DNA of 7,270 bases from Nitrospirota bacterium (GCA_003232715.1 QIJG01000056.1:1-7270); one strand, 5' to 3'; positions 1 to 6,170 are shown, numbered from the stretch's first letter. Numbers and translations are program-made. The notes: generated by a model not told the origin, from the letters alone.

Positions 1-1461
1 GAGCTTTGTGATACCATGGTTGCTTCATACCTCCTTAATCCGAATAAACAGAACCACAGCCTTGAAGAGATCGGACTTGAGTACCTCTCCCTGAGAATAA
101 AGACTTTTAAAGAGGTTGTCGGAAAGCGTTCCTCCCTTGCTGCGGTGAGTATTGAAGAGGCAACGGAGTTTTCAGCTTCCAATGCCTCCGTTGTCCTGGA
201 GTTGGAGGGTATACTCTTTAAAAAATTGAAGGAGGAAGGCCTTGAGGATATTTATTCCGGGATCGAGATGCCCCTGATAAGGGTTCTTGCCGATATGGAG
301 GAGGCGGGTATAAAAGTGGATACAGCACTTCTGAGCGACCTTTCCGGAGAGCTTGAACGGGAGCTGGCGGCCCTGCAGACAAGGATATACTTTCTGGCCG
401 GTGAGGAGTTCAATATCAATTCACCCCGGCAACTGGGTGCAGTATTGTTTGATTCCCTTGGCCTGAAGCCCGGGAAAAAGACAAAGACAGGATATTCCAC
501 CGAGGTCGGTGTTCTTGAAGCACTTGCCCTGAAACATGAGTTGCCTGGGGAGATACTGAACTGGAGGACGCTGAGCAAGCTGAAAAGCACATATGTTGAC
601 GCCCTTCCAAAGCTGGCAGGTCCGGAGTCCGGCCGTATTCATACATCTTTCAACCAGACCGTAACCGCCACCGGCAGGCTCAGCAGCAGTGACCCCAATC
701 TGCAGAATATCCCCATCAGGGGAGAGTGGGGAATAAGGATAAGACAGGCCTTTATTGCTGAGGAGGGTTTTTCCCTGCTCTCTGCCGACTATTCCCAGAT
801 CGAGCTGAGGATACTTGCTCATCTGAGCAGGGATGAAGGGCTCATTGATGCCTTCAGGCAAGACGTGGATATTCATACGAGGACTGCGGCAGAACTGTTT
901 GGCGTTTCCGGGGAGCAGGTGACTCCTGAGATGCGGAGGGTGGCAAAGACGGTAAACTTCGGTGTTGTCTATGGTATGTCTGCCTTTGGCCTCTCAGAGG
1001 CTATTGGTTCCTCAAGGGATGCTGCCAGGGTCTATATCGAGCAGTATTTTGAGAAGCATCCCGGTGTCAGGCGTTATGTGAAGCAGATAATTGAGGATGC
1101 AAAGAGGGTTGGATATGTGAGGACACTCTTTGGACGGAAGCGGGAGATACCTGAACTGAGGAGCTCAAATGCCCGGAAACGTAGCTTTGGAGAGAGACTT
1201 GCCATGAATAGCCCCATACAGGGTACGGCCGCCGATATCATAAAGAAGGCCATGGTAAATATAAGCAACAGGCTTAAAGCCGAAGGGCTTCAGAGCAGGA
1301 TGCTCCTTCAGGTCCATGACGAACTCGTACTTGAGGTAAAGGAAGAAGAGCTTCAGCCTGTAAAGGACCTCATTAAACACGAAATGGAGAATGCCGCTCT
1401 TCTTTTAGTGCCCGTCAGGGTCGATATCGGGTATGGTAAAAACTGGGCTGAGGCCCATTAG
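1..1461 (+). CDS. polA: DNA polymerase I, 3' part of gene (5' end outside window)
   Basis: DNA polymerase I, a cytoplasmic enzyme of Okazaki-fragment processing and repair. The frame is open from base 1, so the gene is cut by the window edge and the Met at 16 is internal. What remains (486 codons) is most of the 3'-5' exonuclease-like fold and the whole polymerase domain. Family A motifs are intact: TATGRLSSSDPNLQNIP (codons about 224-240), motif A DYSQIELR with metal-binding Asp at 787-789 and steric-gate Glu at 802-804, the O-helix with Arg 934, Lys 946, Phe 958 and Tyr 970, and motif C HDEL with Asp at 1318-1320. In the exonuclease fold the Exo II Asp (DTM, codon 4) is kept, but the Exo III Tyr and Asp are Phe (codon 57) and Asn (codon 61), so proofreading is probably lost, as in several bacterial Pol I enzymes. 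The 5' nuclease domain would lie upstream. The protein ends normally at YGKNWAEAH; the TAG stop overlaps a repeat. Confidence 0.97.
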   Translation, partial: ELCDTMVASYLLNPNKQNHSLEEIGLEYLSLRIKTFKEVVGKRSSLAAVSIEEATEFSASNASVVLELEGILFKKLKEEGLEDIYSGIEMPLIRVLADMEEAGIKVDTALLSDLSGELERELAALQTRIYFLAGEEFNINSPRQLGAVLFDSLGLKPGKKTKTGYSTEVGVLEALALKHELPGEILNWRTLSKLKSTYVDALPKLAGPESGRIHTSFNQTVTATGRLSSSDPNLQNIPIRGEWGIRIRQAFIAEEGFSLLSADYSQIELRILAHLSRDEGLIDAFRQDVDIHTRTAAELFGVSGEQVTPEMRRVAKTVNFGVVYGMSAFGLSEAIGSSRDAARVYIEQYFEKHPGVRRYVKQIIEDAKRVGYVRTLFGRKREIPELRSSNARKRSFGERLAMNSPIQGTAADIIKKAMVNISNRLKAEGLQSRMLLQVHDELVLEVKEEELQPVKDLIKHEMENAALLLVPVRVDIGYGKNWAEAH

Positions 1462-1569
1462 AATCTGTGTATAAAGTAGAACAGTTGTCTTTTTCCGTCA
1501 TTCCGGCTTGTCCGGAATCTTTCCTGTGATCCCTAACAAGTCGAAGGATTCCGGACAAGCCGGAATGAC
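1459..1569. repeat. intergenic repeat with perfect 23-nt inverted repeat
   Basis: The left end (from 1459, overlapping the polA stop) carries TCTGTGTATAAAG, which matches the terminal inverted repeat of the element at 2367-2500. It is followed by two perfectly complementary 23-nt arms, 1497-1519 and 1547-1569, separated by 27 nt. Each arm begins or ends with GTCATTCCGG or its complement and has its own inner TTCCGG/CCGGAA palindrome, so alternative small hairpins are possible. No matching right terminus is visible after 1569, so this may be a partial or diverged copy. No T-run follows the stem, so it is not a standard intrinsic terminator, though the structure could still shield the polA mRNA end. 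Confidence 0.85.
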
Positions 1570-1578
1570 ACTTGAGAG

Positions 1579-1608
1579 TTGACACGGCAGTAGTTCAGGG
1601 GCGATAAT
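1579..1608 (+). promoter_or_regulatory. sigma70-like promoter for the Slp-type lipoprotein gene
   Basis: A perfect -35 hexamer TTGACA (1579-1584) is followed after 18 nt by GATAAT (1603-1608), one mismatch from the consensus -10. Transcription would begin near 1615, about 100 nt before the preferred start codon of the lipoprotein gene. This is inferred from sequence alone. Confidence 0.6.
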
Positions 1609-1718
1609 TTATGGTTTGGACAACAGCCTGCTTTGACCCGACGCAGTTTTATCCGCTCTGCACTCGCTGTACTTTACCGCCTTTCTTTAAAACAGAAAAA
1701 ATGATAAAATATATAATC

Positions 1719-2288
1719 ATGGTGAAAGGAATCTCCTCAACGGTTGTTTTAATGCTTTTAACCGTGTTGCTTTTCTCCTGCGCTCCTGTCATCAAACGGG
1801 AACTGATGGAGGGCGCTGTCTTAAATCCATCCTTTGAATCACTAAAGCGAAGTCCTTCGGATAGCAGGGGGAAGATTTTTGTCCTTGGCGGCATCATTGT
1901 GGATACAAAGGTTACACGGGAGGGTTCTCTCATTGAAGCCGTGTATGTACCGGTTGACTCGATGGGAGATCTTGAAGGGGTTGAGGAGGGTTCGGAAGGC
2001 CGGTTTCTTGCCCTGTACCCCAAGGGAAAGGGACTTCTTGACCCATTGATATACAAACCCGAGAGGGAGATAACCGTTGCCGGGAAGTTTATGGGGCTGA
2101 GAGAGGGAAAGATCGGTGAGATGGAATATGTATATCCGGTGTTTGAGATCGAGGGTGTGCATTTATGGAAAGAACCGAAACCCTATTATGCCGTACCCCC
2201 TGTCTACCCCGGATTGTATTACTATCCCCAATGGTGGGATTATTCCTGGTGGGGCTATCCTTATCCACTGTACCGTCCCTACTGGTGA
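1719..2288 (+). CDS. Slp-family outer-membrane lipoprotein with aromatic C-terminal tail
   Basis: Predicted lipoprotein of 189 aa, probably anchored to the outer membrane. The start at 1719 gives a classic lipoprotein signal: MVKG, a hydrophobic stretch, and the lipobox LFSC with Cys21. The body matches the Slp family (E. coli Slp, a starvation-inducible lipoprotein) by eye: GKIFVLGGIIVDTK, EAVYVPVDS, GRFLAL, LLDPLIY, ITVAGKFMG and a final EGVHLW. Slp proteins have no firm biochemical role; they are linked to envelope stability and stress. After HLW comes a 39-residue tail (151-189) with 11 Tyr, 5 Trp and 9 Pro. Alternative in-frame starts are 1701 (Cys at 27) and 1611. The 1611 start has an AGGGG about 9 nt upstream but would add 36 residues that bury the signal peptide and would sit at the predicted transcription start. 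No strong ribosome-binding site precedes 1701 or 1719. The gene stands alone between two related repeats. Confidence 0.85.
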   Translation: MVKGISSTVVLMLLTVLLFSCAPVIKRELMEGAVLNPSFESLKRSPSDSRGKIFVLGGIIVDTKVTREGSLIEAVYVPVDSMGDLEGVEEGSEGRFLALYPKGKGLLDPLIYKPEREITVAGKFMGLREGKIGEMEYVYPVFEIEGVHLWKEPKPYYAVPPVYPGLYYYPQWWDYSWWGYPYPLYRPYW

Positions 2289-2346
2289 AAAGGGGGGGTG
2301 ACCTCGTAATTATCATATCAGATTCTTCCTTATAGCTCCCCTTTTT
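2288..2346 (+). terminator. possible terminator after the lipoprotein gene
   Basis: Right at the stop codon, AAAAGGGG plus two more G (2288-2297) can pair with GC-rich/T-rich 2336-2345 (one G-T wobble), and the sequence ends in five T (2342-2346). The loop of about 38 nt is much longer than usual for an intrinsic terminator, so this is a weak call. Confidence 0.35.
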
Positions 2347-2366
2347 GCCTTCACCGTGAATTGCTG

Positions 2367-2500
2367 GCTAAATAGAGTCTGTGTATAAACTACAGTAATT
2401 TGTCATTCCCGCAAGTGAAGCGAGTCGGGAATCCTTCTTAAATAACGATTCCGGACAGAAAACAGCAACGGTTCGACTTTATACACAGACTCTGTTTAGC
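2367..2500. mobile_element. MITE-like element, 134 bp, with ~25-nt terminal inverted repeats
   Basis: The left end 2367-2391 and the right end 2476-2500 are inverted repeats matching at 23 of 25 positions; both read GCTAAA-Y-AGAGTCTGTG and then TATAAA inward. The interior holds a hairpin (ATTCCCG at 2405-2411 with CGGGAAT at 2426-2432) and GATTCCGGACA at 2448-2458, also present in the repeat after polA. It has no coding capacity. The TA inside each end (2369-2370, 2497-2498), flanked by GC on both outer sides, would fit an original GCTAGC-like site with TA duplication, but that is inference. Parent transposase unknown. Confidence 0.7.
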
Positions 2501-2507
2501 TGGGGAA

Positions 2508-2539
2508 TTGACAAAAAGTACTCTTTTGTTTTTTAATAT
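2508..2539 (+). promoter_or_regulatory. probable tRNA-Val promoter
   Basis: TTGACA (2508-2513) starts 8 nt after the right end of the MITE-like element, with an AT-rich -10 region at 2532-2539 (TTTAAT at an 18-nt spacer, or TAATAT at 20 nt). It lies about 75 nt upstream of the tRNA. The -35 is perfect but the -10 is ambiguous. Confidence 0.45.
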
Positions 2540-2615
2540 AGCCGCTTGATATTTGTTATTATTTATACGTGTTCATGTAAGTAACGTGTTAACGAATAAC
2601 AGTGTCAGATACCGT

Positions 2616-2691
2616 GGGCGGATAGCTCAATTGGGAGAGCGCAGCCCTTACAAGGCTGAGGTCACAGGTTCGATCCCTGTTCCGCCTACCA
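2616..2691 (+). tRNA. tRNA-Val (anticodon UAC)
   Basis: Complete 76-nt cloverleaf. Acceptor strands are 2616-2622 and 2681-2687 (G-U at the first pair, the other six Watson-Crick). The D arm has GCTC/GAGC. The anticodon stem is CAGCC/GGCTG (2642-2646, 2654-2658) with loop CTTACAA and anticodon TAC at 2649-2651. The T arm is ACAGG/CCTGT with TTCGATC (2669-2675). Discriminator A is at 2688 and CCA (2689-2691) is encoded. No attachment-site duplication or integrase is seen near its 3' end. Confidence 0.97.
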
Positions 2692-2792
2692 TTCCTCTTC
2701 TTTATCCAGACCACGAAGCGTATTTAAGATAGACGAAGAAATAAGATACCGCTTCAGTATGATTAAGTAAAGAACCGGACAGTTAAACTCTC

Positions 2793-2815
2793 TCAATTAC
2801 AGTTTATGTAATTGA
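2793..2815. repeat. perfect 9-bp hairpin
   Basis: TCAATTACA (2793-2801) and TGTAATTGA (2807-2815) are exact complements around a 5-nt loop. There is no T-run on either strand, so it is not a standard terminator. Role unknown. Confidence 0.5.
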
Positions 2816-2881
2816 AAAAGCGGAGCTGTATCTGAAAACAGAGGGAAAAGGCGATTTAGCCATAAAATGCACGAAGTAAAG

Positions 2882-2980
2882 AAGAAGTTTTTGAGCTTCA
2901 CGATGCCCTCAAGATTAAGAAACAGAAGGAAATGTTCTGAGTTTTTGAGAATCAGGAGTAATCTCGAAGAAATCGCGAAG
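2882..2980. repeat. dispersed ~100-nt repeat unit, copy A (11-mer based)
   Basis: This matches the two tandem units at 7058-7270 in the same orientation. It contains two 11-mers, AGCTTCACGAT (2894-2904) and GCCCTCAAGAT (2905-2915), then TAAGAAACAG, an AT-rich stretch with GTTTTTGAGAATC, and AATC-ended 10- and 11-mers. Compared with the copy at 7171-7270 it has exactly one fewer 11-mer: its second unit reads like a fusion of the second and third units of that copy. Confidence 0.7.
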
Positions 2981-2999
2981 CTAAGGGAGTAATGGAGTG

Positions 3000-3123
3000 C
3001 ATAGCGCAAAGCGCAAAGCGCGTAGGACATGGGACTCTTAACGCCTTATCTTTAACTCTTTGTCCTTAACGCCATGCTCCATGCTCCGTGCGCCTTATCT
3101 TTAACGCCATAACGCCATGCGCC
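3000..3123. repeat. degenerate heptanucleotide repeat tract upstream of the chain-length gene
   Basis: The stretch keeps a 7-nt register almost throughout. From 3000 the words run CATAGCG, CAAAGCG, CAAAGCG, and later CGCCATG (3070), CTCCATG (3077), CTCCGTG (3084), CGCCTTA (3042 and 3091) and TCTTTAA (3049 and 3098). There is one 8-nt slip at 3105-3112. It is preceded by two octads, AAGGGAGT and AATGGAGT (2983-2998). Heptamer tracts of this general kind are known elsewhere, for example the heptanucleotide STRR repeats of cyanobacteria. This one fills the 5' flank of the exopolysaccharide cluster. Confidence 0.75.
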
Positions 3124-3136
3124 TGATTCAGGAATT

Positions 3137-4726
3137 ATGACAGAAAACAACAACCCCCCTGATTTTGATCTGAAACGTCACCTGGCGATAATCTGGAAGA
3201 GGAGATATCCTGCCATCCTGGTTGCGCTCATAGTAGCCTCAATCTTTACGTGGGGGAGTTTTATCTGGCCCAGGTCCTATGAGGCAAGCTCTACGGTCTT
3301 TATAGAGCGGGGTTCTCTCATGGCCCCCCTGCTGGAAGGTGTGGGGGTCTCCAGCGGGATGGATGAGAGGTTGCTGAACCTCAGCGACGGTATCAGGTCC
3401 AGAAACATTATTGACCGTGTTATAAAAGAGCTTGATCTTGATGTAGGTATTCAGACTCCTGATCAATATGACGGTCTTGTTAAAAAGATCAGGCAAAACC
3501 TGAGTGTAGTATTAACAACCGACAGGGCAGGAAGGTCTATAGACCGTTTTAAGGTTTCGTACACGGGGAGAGACCCGAAGACGGTCATGGATTTGGTCAA
3601 TACCATTGTTAAAGAGTACATAAATGAAAACCTGAAGTATACAAGGACTGATGCCTATGAAGTTTATGACTTCATAAAAGGGCAGCTTATGGATTATAAG
3701 AAAAAACTCGAGGGATCCGACGGCTCTATCAGGGCTTTCAGGGAGAGAAATCCGAACATGATTCCACAGAGTGAGGCCACAATACTCGCAAGAGTAGATA
3801 AGTTCCAGACAGACAGGATAGCTGCCGAGATCAGTTTAAAGGAACTCATGAAGAAGAGTGAGAATCTCCGCAAACAACTCTCCGGTGAAAAAGAGCTTAC
3901 CGTTGCCTTTGTATCAAAAGAAGGCTCACCCCAGGATAAATTGAACTACCTTAACAGCCGGCTTATGCTCCTGATGACGAAATATACGGACAACTATCCT
4001 GCTGTAATAAAATTAAAGGCGGAGATTGAAGCGCTTAAGAGAGAGATAGCGCGACAATCCACGAGTTCACGCAAGGACTTGAGCCTGGATGACATGAGCA
4101 CCGAGACCTCAGCTATGAATCCCATATACCAGTCGTTAAAAGAGGACCTTGCAAAGACGGATGCCAATATAGAATCTCTTAAGGAAAGATCTTCCGAGCT
4201 CTTGAGGCAGCAAAAAATAGCACAGGGAATTCTTGGACGTATGCCCAGAGAGCAGGAGGAGTGGGCAAAGCTTCAAAGGGACCGTAATGTGTACCAGAAG
4301 ATATATGACAGCTTGTTGGTGAAACTCCAGAACGCCCAGGTTTCAAAGGACATCCAGCTCAGTAATAAGGCTGCAACTTTCAGGGTGGTGGACCCGGCGT
4401 ATCTTCCCCTCTATCCTGTTAAGCCAAACATGATAAAGATGATAATGTTGGGAATATTCCTGGGTATTGCCTCAGGAGTTGCTCTTTCATATGTACTTGA
4501 GAGCCTTGCAGGGACGTTTAGAGATGAAACCTCAATTGAAAACAGGTTCAAAATACCCGTACTTGCCTCTATTCCGGAGATACTTACAGAGGCGGATAAA
4601 CTGAAAATAAAAAGACGCGACAGAAAGGTCTTTGCTGCCGCAGGTCTTTATCTCGTGGTTATCCTCGTGGCCTTGGCAGGAGAGGTGCTCTACCGGTATA
4701 TGGGGATCAAACTTATTAATTTTTAA
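3137..4726 (+). CDS. Wzz-family polysaccharide chain-length determinant (XrtA/PEP-CTERM type)
   Basis: Inner-membrane polysaccharide co-polymerase of 529 aa, which would set exopolysaccharide chain length and support export with the tyrosine kinase downstream. An N-terminal Wzz domain (DLKRHLAIIWKRRYPAILVA, residues 11-30) leads into TM1 (about 24-44). A long periplasmic region rich in coiled coil (about 170-410) follows, then the Pro-rich motif AYLPLYPVKP (421-430) and TM2 (about 432-454). The C-terminus continues past TM2 with a short cytoplasmic stretch (KIPVLASIPEI) and a third hydrophobic segment (about 499-521), a layout I associate with the PEP-CTERM-locus chain-length family rather than simple O-antigen Wzz. 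No kinase domain is fused to it. The start at 3137 has AGGAA only 2 nt upstream, a close but plausible ribosome-binding site. The next gene starts 60 nt after the stop, consistent with one operon. Family confident; the XrtA assignment is likely but exosortase is not in the window. Confidence 0.9.
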   Translation: MTENNNPPDFDLKRHLAIIWKRRYPAILVALIVASIFTWGSFIWPRSYEASSTVFIERGSLMAPLLEGVGVSSGMDERLLNLSDGIRSRNIIDRVIKELDLDVGIQTPDQYDGLVKKIRQNLSVVLTTDRAGRSIDRFKVSYTGRDPKTVMDLVNTIVKEYINENLKYTRTDAYEVYDFIKGQLMDYKKKLEGSDGSIRAFRERNPNMIPQSEATILARVDKFQTDRIAAEISLKELMKKSENLRKQLSGEKELTVAFVSKEGSPQDKLNYLNSRLMLLMTKYTDNYPAVIKLKAEIEALKREIARQSTSSRKDLSLDDMSTETSAMNPIYQSLKEDLAKTDANIESLKERSSELLRQQKIAQGILGRMPREQEEWAKLQRDRNVYQKIYDSLLVKLQNAQVSKDIQLSNKAATFRVVDPAYLPLYPVKPNMIKMIMLGIFLGIASGVALSYVLESLAGTFRDETSIENRFKIPVLASIPEILTEADKLKIKRRDRKVFAAAGLYLVVILVALAGEVLYRYMGIKLINF

Positions 4727-4728
4727 TA

Positions 4729-4748
4729 CCCGCCGTCTTTGAGGCGGG
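4729..4748 (+). promoter_or_regulatory. hairpin between chain-length gene and kinase gene
   Basis: CCCGCC (4729-4734) pairs with GGCGGG (4743-4748) over an 8-nt loop, starting 2 nt after the chain-length stop codon. The following bases (AAGTTTTC) are not a proper T-run, so it is more likely an mRNA-stabilising or attenuating stem than a full terminator. Confidence 0.45.
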
Positions 4749-4786
4749 AAGTTTTCATCCTGGATGCTGATGATGAGGAATATATA

Positions 4787-5656
4787 ATGAGCCGGATAGA
4801 GAAAGCAATGGAAAAGGCTGCAAGGATAAGGGGATCTGCTGAACTATCCCCCTCAGTGGATAAGCCCCCGGCTATTCACAGGGATCAGCCGTGTCTTGAG
4901 GGCATTGAGACGGTAATAGAGCGGGCTATGACAGATAAATATATAGTCTCTGTAATGGAGCCTCAATCCACGGCTGCCGAACAGTATAGAACACTGCGTG
5001 CAAGAATCCTGAAGGCGATAAAAACTAAAAATGACCCCATTAATACCATTATGATTACAAGCTCGGATAAGAGAGAGGGCAAGACGATAACAGCAATCAA
5101 CCTTGCTGTTGCCATGGCAAATGTGATTGATTATCCGGTTGTCCTCGTTGATGCTGACTTAAGAAATCCTTCCGTACACAGATACCTTGGGATTGAGCCC
5201 GAATATGGTCTCAGCGATTACCTTACCGGTAAGGCGAGCCTCTCCGATATCCTGCTCAGGACGGGCATAGGAGAGCTGATTATCCTGCCGGGGGGACTCC
5301 CTCCTGAAAACCCGGCAGAACTCCTCTCTTCAGAAAAGATGAAAAAACTTGTCCATGAATTGAAGCTCCGGCATAGAGAGGGCTCCGTAATATTTGATTC
5401 ATCCCCCATACTCTTAACATCAGACCCCCTGTCTCTGGGCAGTCTGATGGATGGCGTCCTTTTTATAATCCATGCAGCCCTTACCTCTGAAAAGAGCGCA
5501 TCTGAGGCTATATCCCTGATAAAGGGCTGCAAGATTCTCGGCATCGTATTCAATGACGTGCAGAACTATCCTGCAAAGGCCCCCTATCCATATTATTCCA
5601 CTGAGGGCAAGGACAAAGGCGCAGAACAGAGGAAGGCTAAGGCGCATAGAGCATAG
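4787..5656 (+). CDS. XrtA-type tyrosine autokinase (CpsD/CapB-like BY-kinase)
   Basis: Cytoplasmic bacterial tyrosine kinase of 289 aa, which would autophosphorylate on C-terminal tyrosines and partner the chain-length protein encoded just upstream. The N-terminus MSRIEKAMEKAARIR is the signature opening of the exosortase-associated kinase family. The ATP site is TSSDKREGKT (91-100), followed by Walker A' VVLVDADLRNPS (118-129) and Walker B VIFDSSP (201-207). The tail has Tyr261, 267, 269 and 270 as likely phosphosites. The P-loop lacks the usual PG of PGEGKT (KREGKT here), but Gly98, Lys99 and Thr100 are kept. The start at 4787 is chosen for GAGGAA (4775-4780) 6 nt upstream and the family N-terminus; an in-frame TTG at 4739 lies inside a hairpin. 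The last residues (KAHRA) and the stop are encoded by a heptad tract, so the C-terminus may have been altered by repeat expansion. Confidence 0.92.
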   Translation: MSRIEKAMEKAARIRGSAELSPSVDKPPAIHRDQPCLEGIETVIERAMTDKYIVSVMEPQSTAAEQYRTLRARILKAIKTKNDPINTIMITSSDKREGKTITAINLAVAMANVIDYPVVLVDADLRNPSVHRYLGIEPEYGLSDYLTGKASLSDILLRTGIGELIILPGGLPPENPAELLSSEKMKKLVHELKLRHREGSVIFDSSPILLTSDPLSLGSLMDGVLFIIHAALTSEKSASEAISLIKGCKILGIVFNDVQNYPAKAPYPYYSTEGKDKGAEQRKAKAHRA

Positions 5657-5772
5657 CGTGAACTCCCCAGGGATAAGACAAGACGCGGAGCGCAAGGCGC
5701 TCCTGCTTTACGCTATGCCCCATGTGTTTTAGTCTTTGTTTTTTACGCTCTGCGCTATGCTCTATGCGCCTT
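5639..5772. repeat. heptad tract closing into a 20-bp perfect inverted repeat, overlapping the kinase stop
   Basis: AAGGCGCATAGAGCATAGCG (5639-5658) is an exact reverse complement of 5753-5772. Between the arms lies a nested perfect hairpin, GGAGCGC-AAG-GCGCTCC (5687-5703). The whole stretch can be read in 7-nt steps from 5643 (CGCATAG, AGCATAG ... CTCTGCG, CTATGCT, CTATGCG). The left arm contains the stop codon of the kinase gene (5654-5656). The structure lies between the kinase and the sugar transferase genes, where it could attenuate transcription or protect mRNA. Confidence 0.85.
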
Positions 5773-5840
5773 TTCCCCTTGCGCCTTTTAAATAATCAAT
5801 TGTCAATTAAAAATCGTCAATCCCATAGGGGGGCCCGGTT

Positions 5841-6170
5841 ATGAAACAGACATCCTTTCAGATCAACGGAAACACAGTAGAGCAACATAGCTCTTCGCTT
5901 CTTTTCAGTCATTACCTTTGCGACAAGGATTACGGGTTATATCTTGAGGATTATTTCAAGGAGATACTCCATCTGGAGAGAAAGAGGACGGAACGTTCGA
6001 AAAAACCTTTTTTGTTGATGCTGATTGATTTCAAAAGGTTCAATGATTTTGCAGAAAAGAATGAAAATATGAAGGGGGCTGCAGGAGTACTCCTTTCAGT
6101 GACGAGAGAGATCGATTTGAAGGGCTGGTACGAATATAATTCTGTTATGGGGGTTATCTTTACAGAGTAA
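5841..6170 (+). pseudogene. GGDEF-like N-terminal part of a split sugar transferase gene
   Basis: This 109-aa frame begins at ATG 5841 after AGGGGGG (5827-5833) and stops at TAA 6168-6170. Residues about 35-109 (YLEDYFKEILHLERKR..., KPFLLMLIDFKRFNDFAEK, REIDLKGWYEYNSVMGVIFTE) resemble the first half of a GGDEF-type fold as found at the N-terminus of some exopolysaccharide sugar transferases. No catalytic GGDEF motif is present, so cyclase activity is not expected. The natural continuation, VNGTDKDSLRQKMDNHL, is in the -1 frame directly at the stop: restoring one base between GAG and TAA gives E-V-N-G and joins it to the transferase below. The downstream frame is open from 6140, so the two overlap by 31 nt. 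Causes could be a real mutation, an assembly error or a -1 ribosomal frameshift. Domain call moderate; the frameshift itself is clear. Confidence 0.7.

Larger units (their letters stand above)
2692..3136. other. gene-free stretch of degenerate repeats between tRNA-Val and the exopolysaccharide cluster
   Basis: I find no convincing gene in these 445 bases. In order it holds: AT-rich sequence with CACGAAG/GACGAAG-like words (2710-2740), a 9-bp perfect hairpin (2793-2815), a copy of a roughly 100-nt repeat unit seen again at 7058-7270 (about 2882-2980), two octads (2983-2998), and a heptad tract (3000-3123) that ends 13 nt before the start codon of the chain-length gene. No clear promoter for the cluster is visible; if there is one, it lies in or before the repeats. 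Confidence 0.7.

Noticed and set aside
252..876. Minus-strand open frames opposite polA
   Set aside because: They overlap well-conserved polymerase coding sequence, have no family features and are shadows of the real gene.
1497..1569. Intrinsic terminator for polA
   Set aside because: The stem is very strong but neither strand has a T-run after it; its similarity to the other repeat points to a dispersed element.
1611..1718. Longer lipoprotein start at ATG 1611, with AGGGG at 1597-1601 upstream
   Set aside because: It adds 36 residues (with several Cys and Pro) before a textbook lipoprotein signal peptide, which would then be internal, and it coincides with the predicted transcription start.
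2116..2301. Small + strand frame overlapping the end of the lipoprotein gene
   Set aside because: Different frame from a clear Slp-family protein, no ribosome-binding site and no recognisable product.
2616..2760. tRNA-Val as an integration site for a genomic island
   Set aside because: I see no direct repeat of the tRNA 3' end elsewhere in the window and no integrase gene.
2797..3030. Minus-strand frame of 77 codons across the repeat region
   Set aside because: It is read through the heptad tract and low-complexity DNA (MSYALCALRYAL...), with no recognisable domain or ribosome-binding site.
4739..4786. TTG start 48 nt upstream for the tyrosine kinase
   Set aside because: It lies inside the 4729-4748 hairpin, lacks a ribosome-binding site, and the family N-terminus MSRIEKA begins at 4787 after GAGGAA.
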